64,000 nt of DNA from Chloroflexota bacterium (GTDB taxonomy: Bacteria; Chloroflexota; Dehalococcoidia; Bin125): contig JAPPFB010000012.1 in assembly GCA_028875225.1 (NCBI GenBank), positions 1 through 64,000 on the forward strand, in the 5' to 3' direction. The notes beneath the pieces are model-generated. The model made no database searches. It worked only from the letters and a program-made list of their open reading frames with translations, and was not told the DNA's origin. Shown piece after piece: positions 52,656 to 62,157 of this stretch. The first letter of the stretch is position 1; each line of letters begins with the position of its first letter. The translations under genes and the position numbers were made by a program.

Positions 52656-54221
52656 CTAGATCTCGGCCGAAATCCATTCGGCGATTCGTTCGCCCATCAT
52701 CATGCAGGTGAAGTTGGTGTTGGCTCTGACCAGCGTGGGCATGATCGAACCGTCGACGACCCTGAGATTCTCGACGCCGTGTACCCGGCCCTCGCTGTCG
52801 ACGACGGCGCCCTCCGACGGATCGGCGCCCATGGGACAGGTGCAGGTCGGGTGGGCCATGCTGGTGGCCGTGGCGTGGATCCACTCGTCCAGCTTCTCGT
52901 CGTCGTCGACGGTCTCCTGATCGATGTCGATCGCGCCCTGATGGAACGAACTCATCTCGTCGGAGTGAGCCAGGTTCCAGGCAAGCCGTGCGCCTTCTCG
53001 CAGTCGCACCCGATCTCCCTCGTGTTCGTCAAACTTCAGGTCGATGTTCGGGTGTTGGGTGTAGTCCGCGCTCTGCAGGGTCACCGAGCCGAACGAGTTT
53101 GGCAGCTGCACCCCCGGCGCGATGCCCCAGACCCAGTCCGACTCCGGCGCCTGCTCATCTTCTCCGACCCAGGCGCCGAATCTCGCTTCCGGACCGATCA
53201 GAATGTGGCCGAGCAGGTAGACCTGCATGTCGTTGAACTCGCCCGTCTCCGACGTGTAGCGCAGCAGCGTCTGGGCCAGCGGACGATCCGGATCAACCGT
53301 GCCCGGCGTCGGCCAGAACAGCATCGGCGTCATCGGATGATCCATCAGGTGCTTGCCCACGCCGGGCAGGTCGACGACCGAGGGGATGCCCAGCTGCGCC
53401 AGCTCCCCGGCCGGCCCGACGCCGCTGCGCAGCAGAATCGCCGGACTCATGATCGCGCCTGCCGAGAGGATGATCTGCTGGCCGCGAACTTCTTGCAGCT
53501 CGCCGTCACACTCCACAGCCAGACCAACCGCCCGATTGCCCTCGAACAACACCCGGTCCACCAGGCAGTGTCCGCGCACGGTCAGATTGAGCCGATTGCG
53601 CGCCTGCGAAAGGAAGCCAAGGTTGGCCGACCAGCGGGTCATCTCTTGCGGCCCGTCGCGGTTCATCGCCAGCGGCGAGATTCCGGTCGACTCCGGATCA
53701 TTCTGATCGTTGGTCTGCTCGAAGCCGTGCGCGACGCAGGCGTCGTAGAAACCTCGCTGCACCGCCTCCATCTCGTCGAGCGTCCAGCGACGCACCGGGA
53801 TCGGTCCGCCCTGACCGTGGAAATCACCGCCCTCGTCCTTGTCGTCCTCGATCCCACGGAAGTAGGGCAGGCACTCCGACCAGGCCCAGCGCTCGTCGCC
53901 GGTCATCTCGGCCCAGACGTCATAGTCGCCGGGCGCGCCGCGGATCGCGACGCCGGTGTTGATCGCCGACGATCCGCCGACCAGCTTGCCCCGCGGCAAC
54001 GGCGCGTCGCGCCCGGGCACGAATGTGGCGTTGAAGCCCCAGTCGTGATGGACGACCGACGGCTCGTGGATACTGTTCACGTCTCCGGGCAGCTCATCCA
54101 GCGACCGGTAGTCGGGACCGGCGTCGAGCAACAGGACCGAGCGCGAACGGTCCTCGCTCAATCGGGTTGCCAGCACAGCGCCCGACGATCCGGCGCCCAC
54201 GATGATCACGTCATATTCCAT
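52656..54221 (-). CDS. GMC-family FAD oxidoreductase (choline-dehydrogenase-like)
   Basis: This 521-residue flavoprotein alcohol dehydrogenase/oxidase has the FAD motif YDVIIVGAGSSGAVLATRLS at the N terminus. GMC signatures are GKLVGGSSAINTGVAIRGAP and LSAGAIMSPAILLRSGVGP. Catalytic His is in SMAHPTCTCPMGADPSEG, followed by LRVVDGSIMPTLVRANTN. ATG at 54221 has AGGAGGAG upstream. It oxidises an unknown alcohol. The three MFS genes upstream on the same strand may import its substrate. Confidence 0.92.
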   Translation of the reverse strand: MEYDVIIVGAGSSGAVLATRLSEDRSRSVLLLDAGPDYRSLDELPGDVNSIHEPSVVHHDWGFNATFVPGRDAPLPRGKLVGGSSAINTGVAIRGAPGDYDVWAEMTGDERWAWSECLPYFRGIEDDKDEGGDFHGQGGPIPVRRWTLDEMEAVQRGFYDACVAHGFEQTNDQNDPESTGISPLAMNRDGPQEMTRWSANLGFLSQARNRLNLTVRGHCLVDRVLFEGNRAVGLAVECDGELQEVRGQQIILSAGAIMSPAILLRSGVGPAGELAQLGIPSVVDLPGVGKHLMDHPMTPMLFWPTPGTVDPDRPLAQTLLRYTSETGEFNDMQVYLLGHILIGPEARFGAWVGEDEQAPESDWVWGIAPGVQLPNSFGSVTLQSADYTQHPNIDLKFDEHEGDRVRLREGARLAWNLAHSDEMSSFHQGAIDIDQETVDDDEKLDEWIHATATSMAHPTCTCPMGADPSEGAVVDSEGRVHGVENLRVVDGSIMPTLVRANTNFTCMMMGERIAEWISAEI

Positions 54222-54245
54222 CCTGCTCCTCCTCACTCGGTGGTC

Positions 54246-55553
54246 TCAACTGCGAGCCTGAGGGTAAGACATCGCCTGCTCCGGCCGGTCGACGTCCGTT
54301 GGCTCATCCGGAAGTCGAGGACGAGTCGCCAGGGCCAGCCAGACCAGACCGCTCGCCGTGCCGATGCCAGCGACCAGGAACGGCAGCGCCCAGCCATCGC
54401 TCAGGTCCCGCAGCGCACCGGTCAGCAAACTGCCGCCGGCCGAGTAGATCATCATCACCACCGAAGCCCAACCCATAATCTGGCCAATATTGGCCGGTCC
54501 AAAGTAATCGGCCCGCAAGGTGTTGATGTTGGGACCGCGACCACCCCAGGCCGTCCAGTGCAGAACGGCGCCCAGAATGATCATCGGGAACGAGTCGGCG
54601 ATCGCCAGCACGACCGCCGCCGCAGTATGTCCGGCCAGACAGATCGCAATAATCACGCGCTTCGAGATCAGATCTCCCGCATAGCCGCCGATGAGCTGCG
54701 CCGCGATCTGGCAGACCGTGCCGATCACGATCGCGATCGCCGCGTGTCCCGCGCCCAGTCCCTCGATCTCGCCCACGCGTAGGACGAAGAAGCCGCTCAC
54801 CGCCGCGACCATCAGCAGCGGCGACCCGTGAGCAAAGGCGAGCGCCCAGAACGAACGCGTGCGCAATGCCTCTCGAGCGGTGAAGTCACGTCGTTGCACA
54901 ACAGCCGCGGCAGGCGCATCGGGCCGCGCGACGGTCGCCCTGCGGGCCGGCTCGGGCGATTCACCGCGATCTCCAGGTCGGACGATCAACGTCGCGATCA
55001 GTTGCCCCACGACCATCAGCAGAATGCCCGATCCGATTGACGTCGCGCGCCATCCGACGCCGTCGATCAGGAACGAGATCAGCGGCGCGAGAAAACTGCC
55101 GATCGCCAGGCCGGTCATCAGATAGCCCATCGCTCGCGCGCGGGTGCGCTGGAACCAGTGCACGACGGCCACGGTGAGCGTCATGAAGCCGCCGACGCCA
55201 GCCCCGATCGAGACGATGAAGTAGAAGATGAAGAACGTGGCCTGATTGTTGATGAAGCCGAACAGGATCAGTCCGATGGCCGTCGAGGCAATGCCAAGAC
55301 GCATCATCATCCGAGGACCGTACCGGTCGATCGCCCAGCCCTGGACCGGTCCCAGCGCGCCCGACTCGATCCGCGTCATCGCCAGCGCCAGACCAAACAG
55401 CGTCGCCGACCACATGAACTCTTCCTGCAGCGCGGCAACGTAGAAGCCCGCCGCGTGCATCACCAGTCCGCCGAGCAGGATCTGTACCACGATCCCGCCG
55501 GAGACGATGTACCAGCCAAAGAACACGCGTCCGGTGGCGAAGCGGCGTACCAC
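54246..55553 (-). CDS. MFS transporter, tandem paralog 1
   Basis: This 435-residue protein with twelve predicted helices is of the oxalate/formate-antiporter-like or monocarboxylate-type MFS. Characteristic stretches are FFGWYIVSGGIVVQILLGGL at the N terminus, LGPVQGWAIDRYGPRMMMRL (motif A), and the GGRGPNINTLRADYFGPANI loop in the second half. These are shared with the next two genes, so the three arose by tandem duplication. It ends 25 bases before the GMC oxidoreductase start. Substrate probably a carboxylate; unproven. Confidence 0.88.
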   Translation of the reverse strand: MVRRFATGRVFFGWYIVSGGIVVQILLGGLVMHAAGFYVAALQEEFMWSATLFGLALAMTRIESGALGPVQGWAIDRYGPRMMMRLGIASTAIGLILFGFINNQATFFIFYFIVSIGAGVGGFMTLTVAVVHWFQRTRARAMGYLMTGLAIGSFLAPLISFLIDGVGWRATSIGSGILLMVVGQLIATLIVRPGDRGESPEPARRATVARPDAPAAAVVQRRDFTAREALRTRSFWALAFAHGSPLLMVAAVSGFFVLRVGEIEGLGAGHAAIAIVIGTVCQIAAQLIGGYAGDLISKRVIIAICLAGHTAAAVVLAIADSFPMIILGAVLHWTAWGGRGPNINTLRADYFGPANIGQIMGWASVVMMIYSAGGSLLTGALRDLSDGWALPFLVAGIGTASGLVWLALATRPRLPDEPTDVDRPEQAMSYPQARS

Positions 55554-55578
55554 TCAGATCAACCTAGCGTGCGGCCGA

Positions 55579-56931
55579 TCAGGGGCTGCCAGGCCGATTG
55601 GGACGAGAGACGGCAATCAGTTGCGCGGCGCCCGGCGCCAGATGCCTGGCCGCCGCCACCGCTTGCGCGAGTCGCGGTCGCGTGGCCATCGCCACCCAGA
55701 GCACGCCCGACCCCGCCCCGATGCCGACCACGAGGAAGCCGAGCATGAAGTCGCCGCTGACGTCCCTGAGCGTGCCGACGATCAGCGAACCGGCCACCAT
55801 GAACAGCATCATCACTGTCGACGACCAGCCCATGATCTGGCCAAAGCTGGACGCGCCGAAGTAGTCGGCGCGGAGCGCCGTGATCAGCGGTCCGCGCGCA
55901 CCCCACGCAAGGCCATTGACCACCGAACAGAGCAGCACCAGCAGGTAGCTGTCGGCGATCCCCAGCAACACTCCCGCTGCGCCGTGACCGAGCATGCAGA
56001 AGTACAGGATCAACCGCTTCGAGATGACGTCGCCCAGGTATCCCATCGTCAACTGGCCGACGAGCTGACAGGCGGACATCACCAGCCAGGCGACCCCGGC
56101 GTCGGCCGCCGAGAGGCCTTCAATCTCCTGCACACGCGTGGCGAAGTAGACCATCATGCCCGACACGACCATCAGCGGCGTGCCGTGCGCCAGCGCGAGC
56201 GCCCAGAAGGATCGTGTCCGCAGCGCTTCGCGGGCCGTGAAGTCGCGGTGCCGGTAGGCGTTCTCGGGCCGGGCGGCCCGGGACGCCGCCGATGTCCCAT
56301 CGCCCGACCCCGCGACCGGTCCGCCGTCCGGCTCCATGCCCTTCTCTCGCGGGTGCCGAACAAACAGCGACGACAGCGCCAGTCCCACGACCATCAGCAA
56401 CATGCCTGTACCGAGCGCGGTCCAGCGCCAGCCGACGGCATCGATCATCGTTCCGACCACCGGCGCAAAGAATCCGCCCAGGCCGAATCCCATAGCCATG
56501 AATCCCAGCGCACGGGAACGCAGCCGCTCGAACCAGGTGACGGTGACAACTGAGATCGTCATGAACCCGCCGACCGACGCCCCGATCGATATGAGGAAGT
56601 AGAACCCGATGAAGCTGCCCGGATCCCAGAGACGACTAAAGGCGATCATGCCGACCGCCGTCAGCGCGACGCCCCAGCGAATCATGGTTTTGGGGCTGAA
56701 GCGGTCGATCAGCCAACCCTGGATCGGTCCCAGCACGCCGCTTTCGACACGGGTCAGGGTGAAGGCGAAGGCGAACAGCGACGCCGACCAGAGGTACTCG
56801 GCCTTGAGCTCGGCCACGTAGAAGCTGAAGGAATGAAAGACCAGGCCGCCGATCAGCATGTTGATCACCATGCCGGCGGCGACGATGTACCAACCAAAGA
56901 AAATGTTGCGCGGATGCAGGCGCGAGGGCAT
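55579..56931 (-). CDS. MFS transporter, tandem paralog 2
   Basis: This 450-residue paralog of its two neighbours has IFFGWYIVAAGMVINMLIGG, LGPIQGWLIDRFSPKTMIRW and WGARGPLITALRADYFGASS. A central cytoplasmic loop (about residues 200-235, with EPDGGPVAGSGDGTSAASRA) is the most variable part. The gap to paralog 1 is 25 bases. Distinct loop sequences suggest the copies diverged in specificity or regulation rather than being very recent duplicates. Confidence 0.88.
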   Translation of the reverse strand: MPSRLHPRNIFFGWYIVAAGMVINMLIGGLVFHSFSFYVAELKAEYLWSASLFAFAFTLTRVESGVLGPIQGWLIDRFSPKTMIRWGVALTAVGMIAFSRLWDPGSFIGFYFLISIGASVGGFMTISVVTVTWFERLRSRALGFMAMGFGLGGFFAPVVGTMIDAVGWRWTALGTGMLLMVVGLALSSLFVRHPREKGMEPDGGPVAGSGDGTSAASRAARPENAYRHRDFTAREALRTRSFWALALAHGTPLMVVSGMMVYFATRVQEIEGLSAADAGVAWLVMSACQLVGQLTMGYLGDVISKRLILYFCMLGHGAAGVLLGIADSYLLVLLCSVVNGLAWGARGPLITALRADYFGASSFGQIMGWSSTVMMLFMVAGSLIVGTLRDVSGDFMLGFLVVGIGAGSGVLWVAMATRPRLAQAVAAARHLAPGAAQLIAVSRPNRPGSP

Positions 56932-56959
56932 TCACCCAGTATCAGGGATGGCCGGGTCG

Positions 56960-58351
56960 CTACCGATCGAGGCTGGCGCGCTGGGACGCGGATCGTGCCG
57001 ACGGACTGCCGGCCGGCCGGTTGGGCCGGAACATGGCGATCGGTTGAGCCCGTTGCAACGGACCGCGGGCCGCCATCACCCGCACGCCCGGCAGACGCGG
57101 GCGGCCGGCCATCAGCACCCAGATCGCGCCGGTCAATGCGCCCAGGCCGAGCACGGTGAAGGGAATCCCGTAGCTTCCGGTCGCATCGAAGAGCACGGAG
57201 GAGAGGAACCCGCCGACGGTCATGAAGGTCGACATCACGATCGAGGACCAGCCCATGATCTGCCCAAAGTTCGATGCGCCGAAGTAGTCGGCCCGCAAGG
57301 CGGTGATCAACGGCGCGCGGGAACCCCACGCCAGTCCGTTGATGGTTGCAGCCAGCAGGATCATCTCGAAGGACGCGGCGAAGGCCAGCATGATCGCCGC
57401 CGCGCAGTGTCCGAACATCGCAGGCACCAGGAGCAGCCGCTTCGAGAAGCGATCGCCGAGATAGCCCATACCCAGCTGTCCGACCAGTTGGGCCACGTTC
57501 ATCGCCGTGTAGGCGATCCCCGCGTGGGTCAGGTTGAGGCCCTCCACCTCGGTGACGAGCAATGTGAAGTGAACGAACACGCCCGAGACCACCAGCAGCG
57601 GCGCGCCGTGGGCCAGCGCCAATCCCCAGAACGCCCGGGTGCGCAGCGCCTCGCGGACGGTGAAGTCACGGTGACGATGTGGATTCGCGGGCGGTTGGGA
57701 TCGAGACGCGCCCTCGGTAGACTCAACATTGCTTCCGCCGTCCTTGACCAGTCCACGATCTTCCGGTCGACGGACAAACAGCGTGGCAAGAATCTGCCCG
57801 ACGCCGAACAACACAATGGCCGAGAGCAGCGCCGCGTTACGCCAGCCGATCTCCTGGATCATGATCCCCACCGGCAACGCCAGGAAGCCGCCCAGGGCAA
57901 AGCCGGTTGACATGTAACCCAGCGCGCGAGACCGCCTGCGCTCGAACCAGGTCACAACTGCGACTGAAACGGTCATAAAGCCGCCAACCGACGCCCCGAT
58001 CGCCACGACGAAGTAGAAGGCGATGAACGTCCCCTGGCTCCAGAGCTGGGAGAACGCCAGCAACCCGATCGTGGTCGACGCGATGCCGATCCGCATCATC
58101 GTCTGCGGACCGAAACGGTCGATCAGCCATCCCTGGATGGGTCCCAGCACGCCGGATTCGATTCGGGTGATCATGAAGGCCAGGCCGAAGATCGTCGCCG
58201 GCCAGAGGAACTCGGCCTTGAGTTCGGCCACGTAGAAGTGAAAGGCGTGCATGATCAACCCGCCCATCAGCATGTTGATCACGATGCCGGCGGCGACGAT
58301 GTACCAGCCGTAGAAGATCTTGCGGTCGGATCCGAAGAGCGCGGGCAGCAC
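56960..58351 (-). CDS. MFS transporter, tandem paralog 3
   Basis: This 463-residue paralog is the first gene of the minus-strand unit. It has IFYGWYIVAAGIVINMLMGG, LGPIQGWLIDRFGPQTMMRI and WGSRAPLITALRADYFGASN. It is closest to paralog 2 by these motifs. The C-terminal tail is basic. It is divergent from the cyclase-family gene at 58556, with 204 bases between that must hold both promoters. Confidence 0.88.
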   Translation of the reverse strand: MLPALFGSDRKIFYGWYIVAAGIVINMLMGGLIMHAFHFYVAELKAEFLWPATIFGLAFMITRIESGVLGPIQGWLIDRFGPQTMMRIGIASTTIGLLAFSQLWSQGTFIAFYFVVAIGASVGGFMTVSVAVVTWFERRRSRALGYMSTGFALGGFLALPVGIMIQEIGWRNAALLSAIVLFGVGQILATLFVRRPEDRGLVKDGGSNVESTEGASRSQPPANPHRHRDFTVREALRTRAFWGLALAHGAPLLVVSGVFVHFTLLVTEVEGLNLTHAGIAYTAMNVAQLVGQLGMGYLGDRFSKRLLLVPAMFGHCAAAIMLAFAASFEMILLAATINGLAWGSRAPLITALRADYFGASNFGQIMGWSSIVMSTFMTVGGFLSSVLFDATGSYGIPFTVLGLGALTGAIWVLMAGRPRLPGVRVMAARGPLQRAQPIAMFRPNRPAGSPSARSASQRASLDR

Positions 58352-58555
58352 GCGGGGTCTTCCTCCTGAAGCCTCCCATGCCCGCTGAGCGCCGTCCGAT
58401 GCCTGGTGACGCGCTGTCGGTCGGCTCGAATCGGTACAGGTGACCGCCAGTCACTCTATCCGCCGCACACCCGATGGTCTGCGCTCTGGCATACTGCCAG
58501 CCGATTGCCCAACACACTGCAACGCCGCAAGCGCTGCCTGGAAAGGAACCCAACG

Positions 58556-59491
58556 ATGGCTACTCAGACCGGAACCCGCGCCGATGTCGACGCGATGGCG
58601 CAGCAACTCTCCAACTGGGGTCGCTGGGGACCCGACGACGAGCGCGGGGCGCTGAACTTCATCACGCCCGAAGTCTCTGCCGCGGCCGCGGCCCTGGTCT
58701 CGGATGGCGTGACCGTGAGCTGTGCCCTCGAACTGGCCAAGACGCCCGCCGCCGACAATCCCACCCCGGTGATGCATTTCATGACCGGCGCCGGCGACGT
58801 CAGCGACCAGGGCCGGCTGCGCGGCCTGGAAGCGACTGGCGACGGGTTCATGATCTCGCCGCACGGCATGGCCAACACGCACATCGACGCGCTTTGCCAC
58901 ATCCTCGACGACGGCAAGATGTACAACGGCTTTCCCGCCTCGGACGTGCTCTCCACCGGCGCCGAGCGAAACTCGATCATGGGCCTGGAACAGGGCATCT
59001 CCACCCGCGGAGTCCTGCTCGACATCGCCCGGGTGAAAGGCGTGGACTGGCTGGAGCTGGGCGAGGGAATCTCGGTGGCCGACCTCGAAGCAGCGGAGGC
59101 GGCACAGGGAGTCACCGTACGGTCGGGAGACATCCTGCTGATCCGCACCGGCCGCGACTCACGACGAGAGGCCGAGGGCGCCTGGCCGCCGTTCAGCGGT
59201 ATGGCCGGTCTGCTGATGGAGACGTTGCCCTGGATCCGCGAGCGCGAAGTAGCCATTCTCGGCTGCGACGGCGTCTCGGACATGGTGCCGTCCAACATTG
59301 AGGACTCGCCGCTGCCGATTCACCACATCATCATCACCTACATGGGCGTCCACCTGATCGACAATGCCCGGCTCGGACCGCTGGGCGAGGCCTGCGCCGA
59401 GCGCAATCGCTGGGAGTTCCTGCTCACCATCGCGCCGCTACGCCTGGTCGGAGGGACGGCTTCGCCAATCAATCCGATTGCGATGTTCTGA
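58556..59491 (+). CDS. Cyclase-family metal-dependent hydrolase (kynurenine-formamidase-like)
   Basis: This 311-residue protein of the cyclase/KynB-type fold has the metal-binding motif HGMANTHIDALCH (about residues 101-113), then the FPASDV segment and GDILLIRTGRD, GMAGLLMETLPWI and LGCDGVSDM. Such enzymes hydrolyse amides or lactones in the degradation of cyclic compounds. The ATG follows GGAAAGGA. It is 26 bases upstream of the fused CoA-transferase, suggesting ring-cleavage product processing. Confidence 0.88.
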   Translation: MATQTGTRADVDAMAQQLSNWGRWGPDDERGALNFITPEVSAAAAALVSDGVTVSCALELAKTPAADNPTPVMHFMTGAGDVSDQGRLRGLEATGDGFMISPHGMANTHIDALCHILDDGKMYNGFPASDVLSTGAERNSIMGLEQGISTRGVLLDIARVKGVDWLELGEGISVADLEAAEAAQGVTVRSGDILLIRTGRDSRREAEGAWPPFSGMAGLLMETLPWIREREVAILGCDGVSDMVPSNIEDSPLPIHHIIITYMGVHLIDNARLGPLGEACAERNRWEFLLTIAPLRLVGGTASPINPIAMF

Positions 59492-59517
59492 CCCGTTGGA
59501 GTTTGAAGAGGAATTCC

Positions 59518-62082
59518 ATGACTGAGTCACTGCCGCTGAGCGGCGCCGTCGTGCTCGACCTGGCCGACGAACCGATGATCAGCGCCGGACGCTATCTCGC
59601 CGACTTGGGCGCGCGGGTTGTCCGGGTCGAGTCCGCCAACGGCGATCGGATTCGCCGGATTGGACCATGGGTCGACGGCGAACCTGGCAATGAGCGCGCG
59701 CTGCGGCATCTGCTCTACAACCAGGGCAAGGAATCGCTGGCCCTCGACCTCGACGCCGCTGAGTCATGGGACATTATCGAGCAGATCGCTTCACAGAGCG
59801 ACGTCGTGATCGCGCCACTCGAGAAGTCCGCCCATGCTGAACGACTCGTCAGCCAGCTACACGAATCTGCACAGCGAGACGAAGGGCCGTCGATCATCGA
59901 TGTCGTCTTTCGCCGCAACGATCCGTCGGAGCAGGTGACGGACCTGATCGCGATGGCGGCCGGCAGCCAGTTGGTCTGCAACGGCTTCCCCGACATCGCA
60001 CCGGACTATCCCGCCGGCAAGCTGGGCTACAAGCAGTCGTCGAACCTCGCGGTCGCGGCCGCGGTCGCGTCGATCTTCCAACGCGCACGGGGCGGTCCCG
60101 CCGTCTCCTCCACGATCTCGCTGCAAGAGGCGGTGATCTCGACGATCATCCAGGCCGCCAATCCGAATCTCTACAACTGGCACGGGATGGTCGCCGAGCG
60201 GACGGGGACCGGCGGCCTCAGGTATCCGATCGTTGGCCGAGGTCCCGGATCATTCGAGTCGGGCGAGTTTGAGAGCGGCGAGATCGTCTTCATCGACACG
60301 CCGGGCGTGACGTTTGAAACCGCCGATGGGCTCTGGGTTACGTACCTGCAGTCGCCCACGAATCTGACCTGGCAGGCGTTCCCTGAGTGGTACGCGGAGG
60401 TGACCGGCGACGATCAACTGATCGGCGAGCCGTGGAGCGAACCGTCCTACCGAATCACGCACCAGGTCGAAATGCAGGAGTTCGTCACCCGATTCTGCAA
60501 GGCGCAGGAACGGGACGCCTTAATCGAGCGAGCGCAGCGAAACACTGATCTCGCGCTGCCGGTCCAGACCGGCCTGGACATCGCCGGCGATGAGCATCTG
60601 CACGAACGCGGCTTCTTCCCCCAGGTCGAGCATCCGGTTCTCAATCGAACTTTGCCGTTGCCACGGACTCCCTACCGTTCCAGCGGCCTCGAGACGACTC
60701 CTCATCCTGCGCCCGGCCTGGGAGAGCATTCGGCCGCCGTCCTGCGTGAGCTCGGCGGTTGCTCGGACAAGCAGATCATAGAGCTGATTGAGCTCGGCAT
60801 CGTCAGAGGCGAACGACCCGCCCGCCAGGTTCCGACCGAGGCGCTTATGCGCTCACCGATTGCGATCGAACCGCGACCTCCTACCAGGCTGCCGCTCGAA
60901 GGCGTCCGCGTCCTCGACTTCTGCTGGATGGCAGCGGGCCCACTGATCACCGAGATGCTGGCCAACCTGGGCGCCGATGTGATCAAGATCGAATCGGTCT
61001 CCGGGATCGACACGGTCCGAGAGTTTTCCCATCCGCCCCAGGGCTTCACCATCGACACGGGCGCGTTCTTCAACGACACCAACACCGACAAGCGTTCCCT
61101 GACACTCAATCTGCATCATCCGAAGACGCGGGAGCTGATCCTGGAGATGCTGCCCCATTTCGATCTGGTCACGAACAACTTCGCTCCGGGGGCAATGGAA
61201 AAGTTCCACCTGACCTACGACGAACTGCGCGAGCACAAGCCCGACCTGATCTACGCATCGTTCCCGGTGATGGGCACCTTCGGGCCGAAGAAGTCGTACC
61301 GCGGGATCGGCAACGGCGTGACGGCGCTATCCGGGGTCGCCGGACACACGGGACAGCCGGACCGCGCGCCGATCGGAATTGGCACCCTGCATACCGACTT
61401 CACCCTGGCGCCGATTGCGTCATCGCTGTTGATTTCGGCCCTCATCCACCGTGGGCGCACCGGAGAGGGACAACAGATCGAGATCGCCCAGTACGAGGCC
61501 GCCGTCCACCTGCTCGATCACGAGCTAATGGACGCCCTGATCAACGGCGTCGATACGCCCCGGATCGGCAACCGCTCGACCGACTACTGCCCGCACGGCC
61601 TGTTTCCGGCGTCGGGCGACGATTCGTGGCTGGCCGTGGCCGTCCGCGACCGTCGCGAATGGCGTGAACTCTGTGACCTCATCGGTCGCGACGACCTGCT
61701 GCAGCGGGAGGATCTGGTGACCCTCGAGGGCCGCAAGGCCGCCGAGGACGAGATCGAAGCGGCGCTCTCGGAGTGGTCGGCGCTGCATGAGGTCTGGGAA
61801 GCCTCTTCGATGCTGCAAAGTCGCGGCATTCCGGCGTCGCCGGCGGAGACGGCGGCCGATCTTGCCATCCACGACCAGGGCGCGGAGGACCTCTTCTTTC
61901 GCTACGACCGCGGCGAGGTGCCGTTCATCACCCAGCACCAACCGTTCACCTGGAACGGCGAGCGTCTCGGCAGCCGCCCGTCACCGGGGCTCGGTGAGCA
62001 TTCCGAGGAGATTCTCAAGGGCGAGTTCGGCGTTGACGACGAGCGCTACGTCGAACTGCTGATCGAGCAGGTGATCTTTTGA
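59518..62082 (+). CDS. Fused two-domain CaiB/BaiF CoA-transferase
   Basis: This 854-residue protein consists of two family III CoA-transferase domains in tandem. Domain 1 (about 1-430) has the N-terminal VLDLADEPMISAGRYLADLG core, but Tyr falls on the catalytic Asp position (GYKQSSNLA). Domain 2 (about 455-854) has VLDFCWMAAGPLITEMLANL, RGRTGEGQQIEIAQYEAA and keeps the Asp (D627 in LHTDFTLAP). Single-domain members form interlocked dimers, so the fusion may act as a covalent heterodimer with one active site. AAGAGGAA precedes the ATG. Confidence 0.9.
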   Translation: MTESLPLSGAVVLDLADEPMISAGRYLADLGARVVRVESANGDRIRRIGPWVDGEPGNERALRHLLYNQGKESLALDLDAAESWDIIEQIASQSDVVIAPLEKSAHAERLVSQLHESAQRDEGPSIIDVVFRRNDPSEQVTDLIAMAAGSQLVCNGFPDIAPDYPAGKLGYKQSSNLAVAAAVASIFQRARGGPAVSSTISLQEAVISTIIQAANPNLYNWHGMVAERTGTGGLRYPIVGRGPGSFESGEFESGEIVFIDTPGVTFETADGLWVTYLQSPTNLTWQAFPEWYAEVTGDDQLIGEPWSEPSYRITHQVEMQEFVTRFCKAQERDALIERAQRNTDLALPVQTGLDIAGDEHLHERGFFPQVEHPVLNRTLPLPRTPYRSSGLETTPHPAPGLGEHSAAVLRELGGCSDKQIIELIELGIVRGERPARQVPTEALMRSPIAIEPRPPTRLPLEGVRVLDFCWMAAGPLITEMLANLGADVIKIESVSGIDTVREFSHPPQGFTIDTGAFFNDTNTDKRSLTLNLHHPKTRELILEMLPHFDLVTNNFAPGAMEKFHLTYDELREHKPDLIYASFPVMGTFGPKKSYRGIGNGVTALSGVAGHTGQPDRAPIGIGTLHTDFTLAPIASSLLISALIHRGRTGEGQQIEIAQYEAAVHLLDHELMDALINGVDTPRIGNRSTDYCPHGLFPASGDDSWLAVAVRDRREWRELCDLIGRDDLLQREDLVTLEGRKAAEDEIEAALSEWSALHEVWEASSMLQSRGIPASPAETAADLAIHDQGAEDLFFRYDRGEVPFITQHQPFTWNGERLGSRPSPGLGEHSEEILKGEFGVDDERYVELLIEQVIF

Positions 62083-62097
62083 TGCGGGATCTGCAAG

Positions 62098-62118
62098 GGC
62101 ACCCACAAGGGGTGCCCC
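62098..62118. terminator. Hairpin after the fused CoA-transferase
   Basis: GGGCACCC-ACAAG-GGGTGCCC is a perfect 8-bp stem 16 bases after the stop, followed by CTACAGAATG without a T-run. It may be a terminator between convergent genes or a lone dispersed repeat; similar GGGCACCC palindromes are common in several phyla. Confidence 0.5.
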
Positions 62119-62157
62119 TACAGAATGAGCGTCAGAGGCAGAGATGTGCCGAGATGC

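Noticed and set aside
52605-54782. A 725-codon plus-strand frame across the GMC oxidoreductase and part of an MFS gene
   Set aside because: It spans two genes with diagnostic motifs on the other strand and has no domain of its own.
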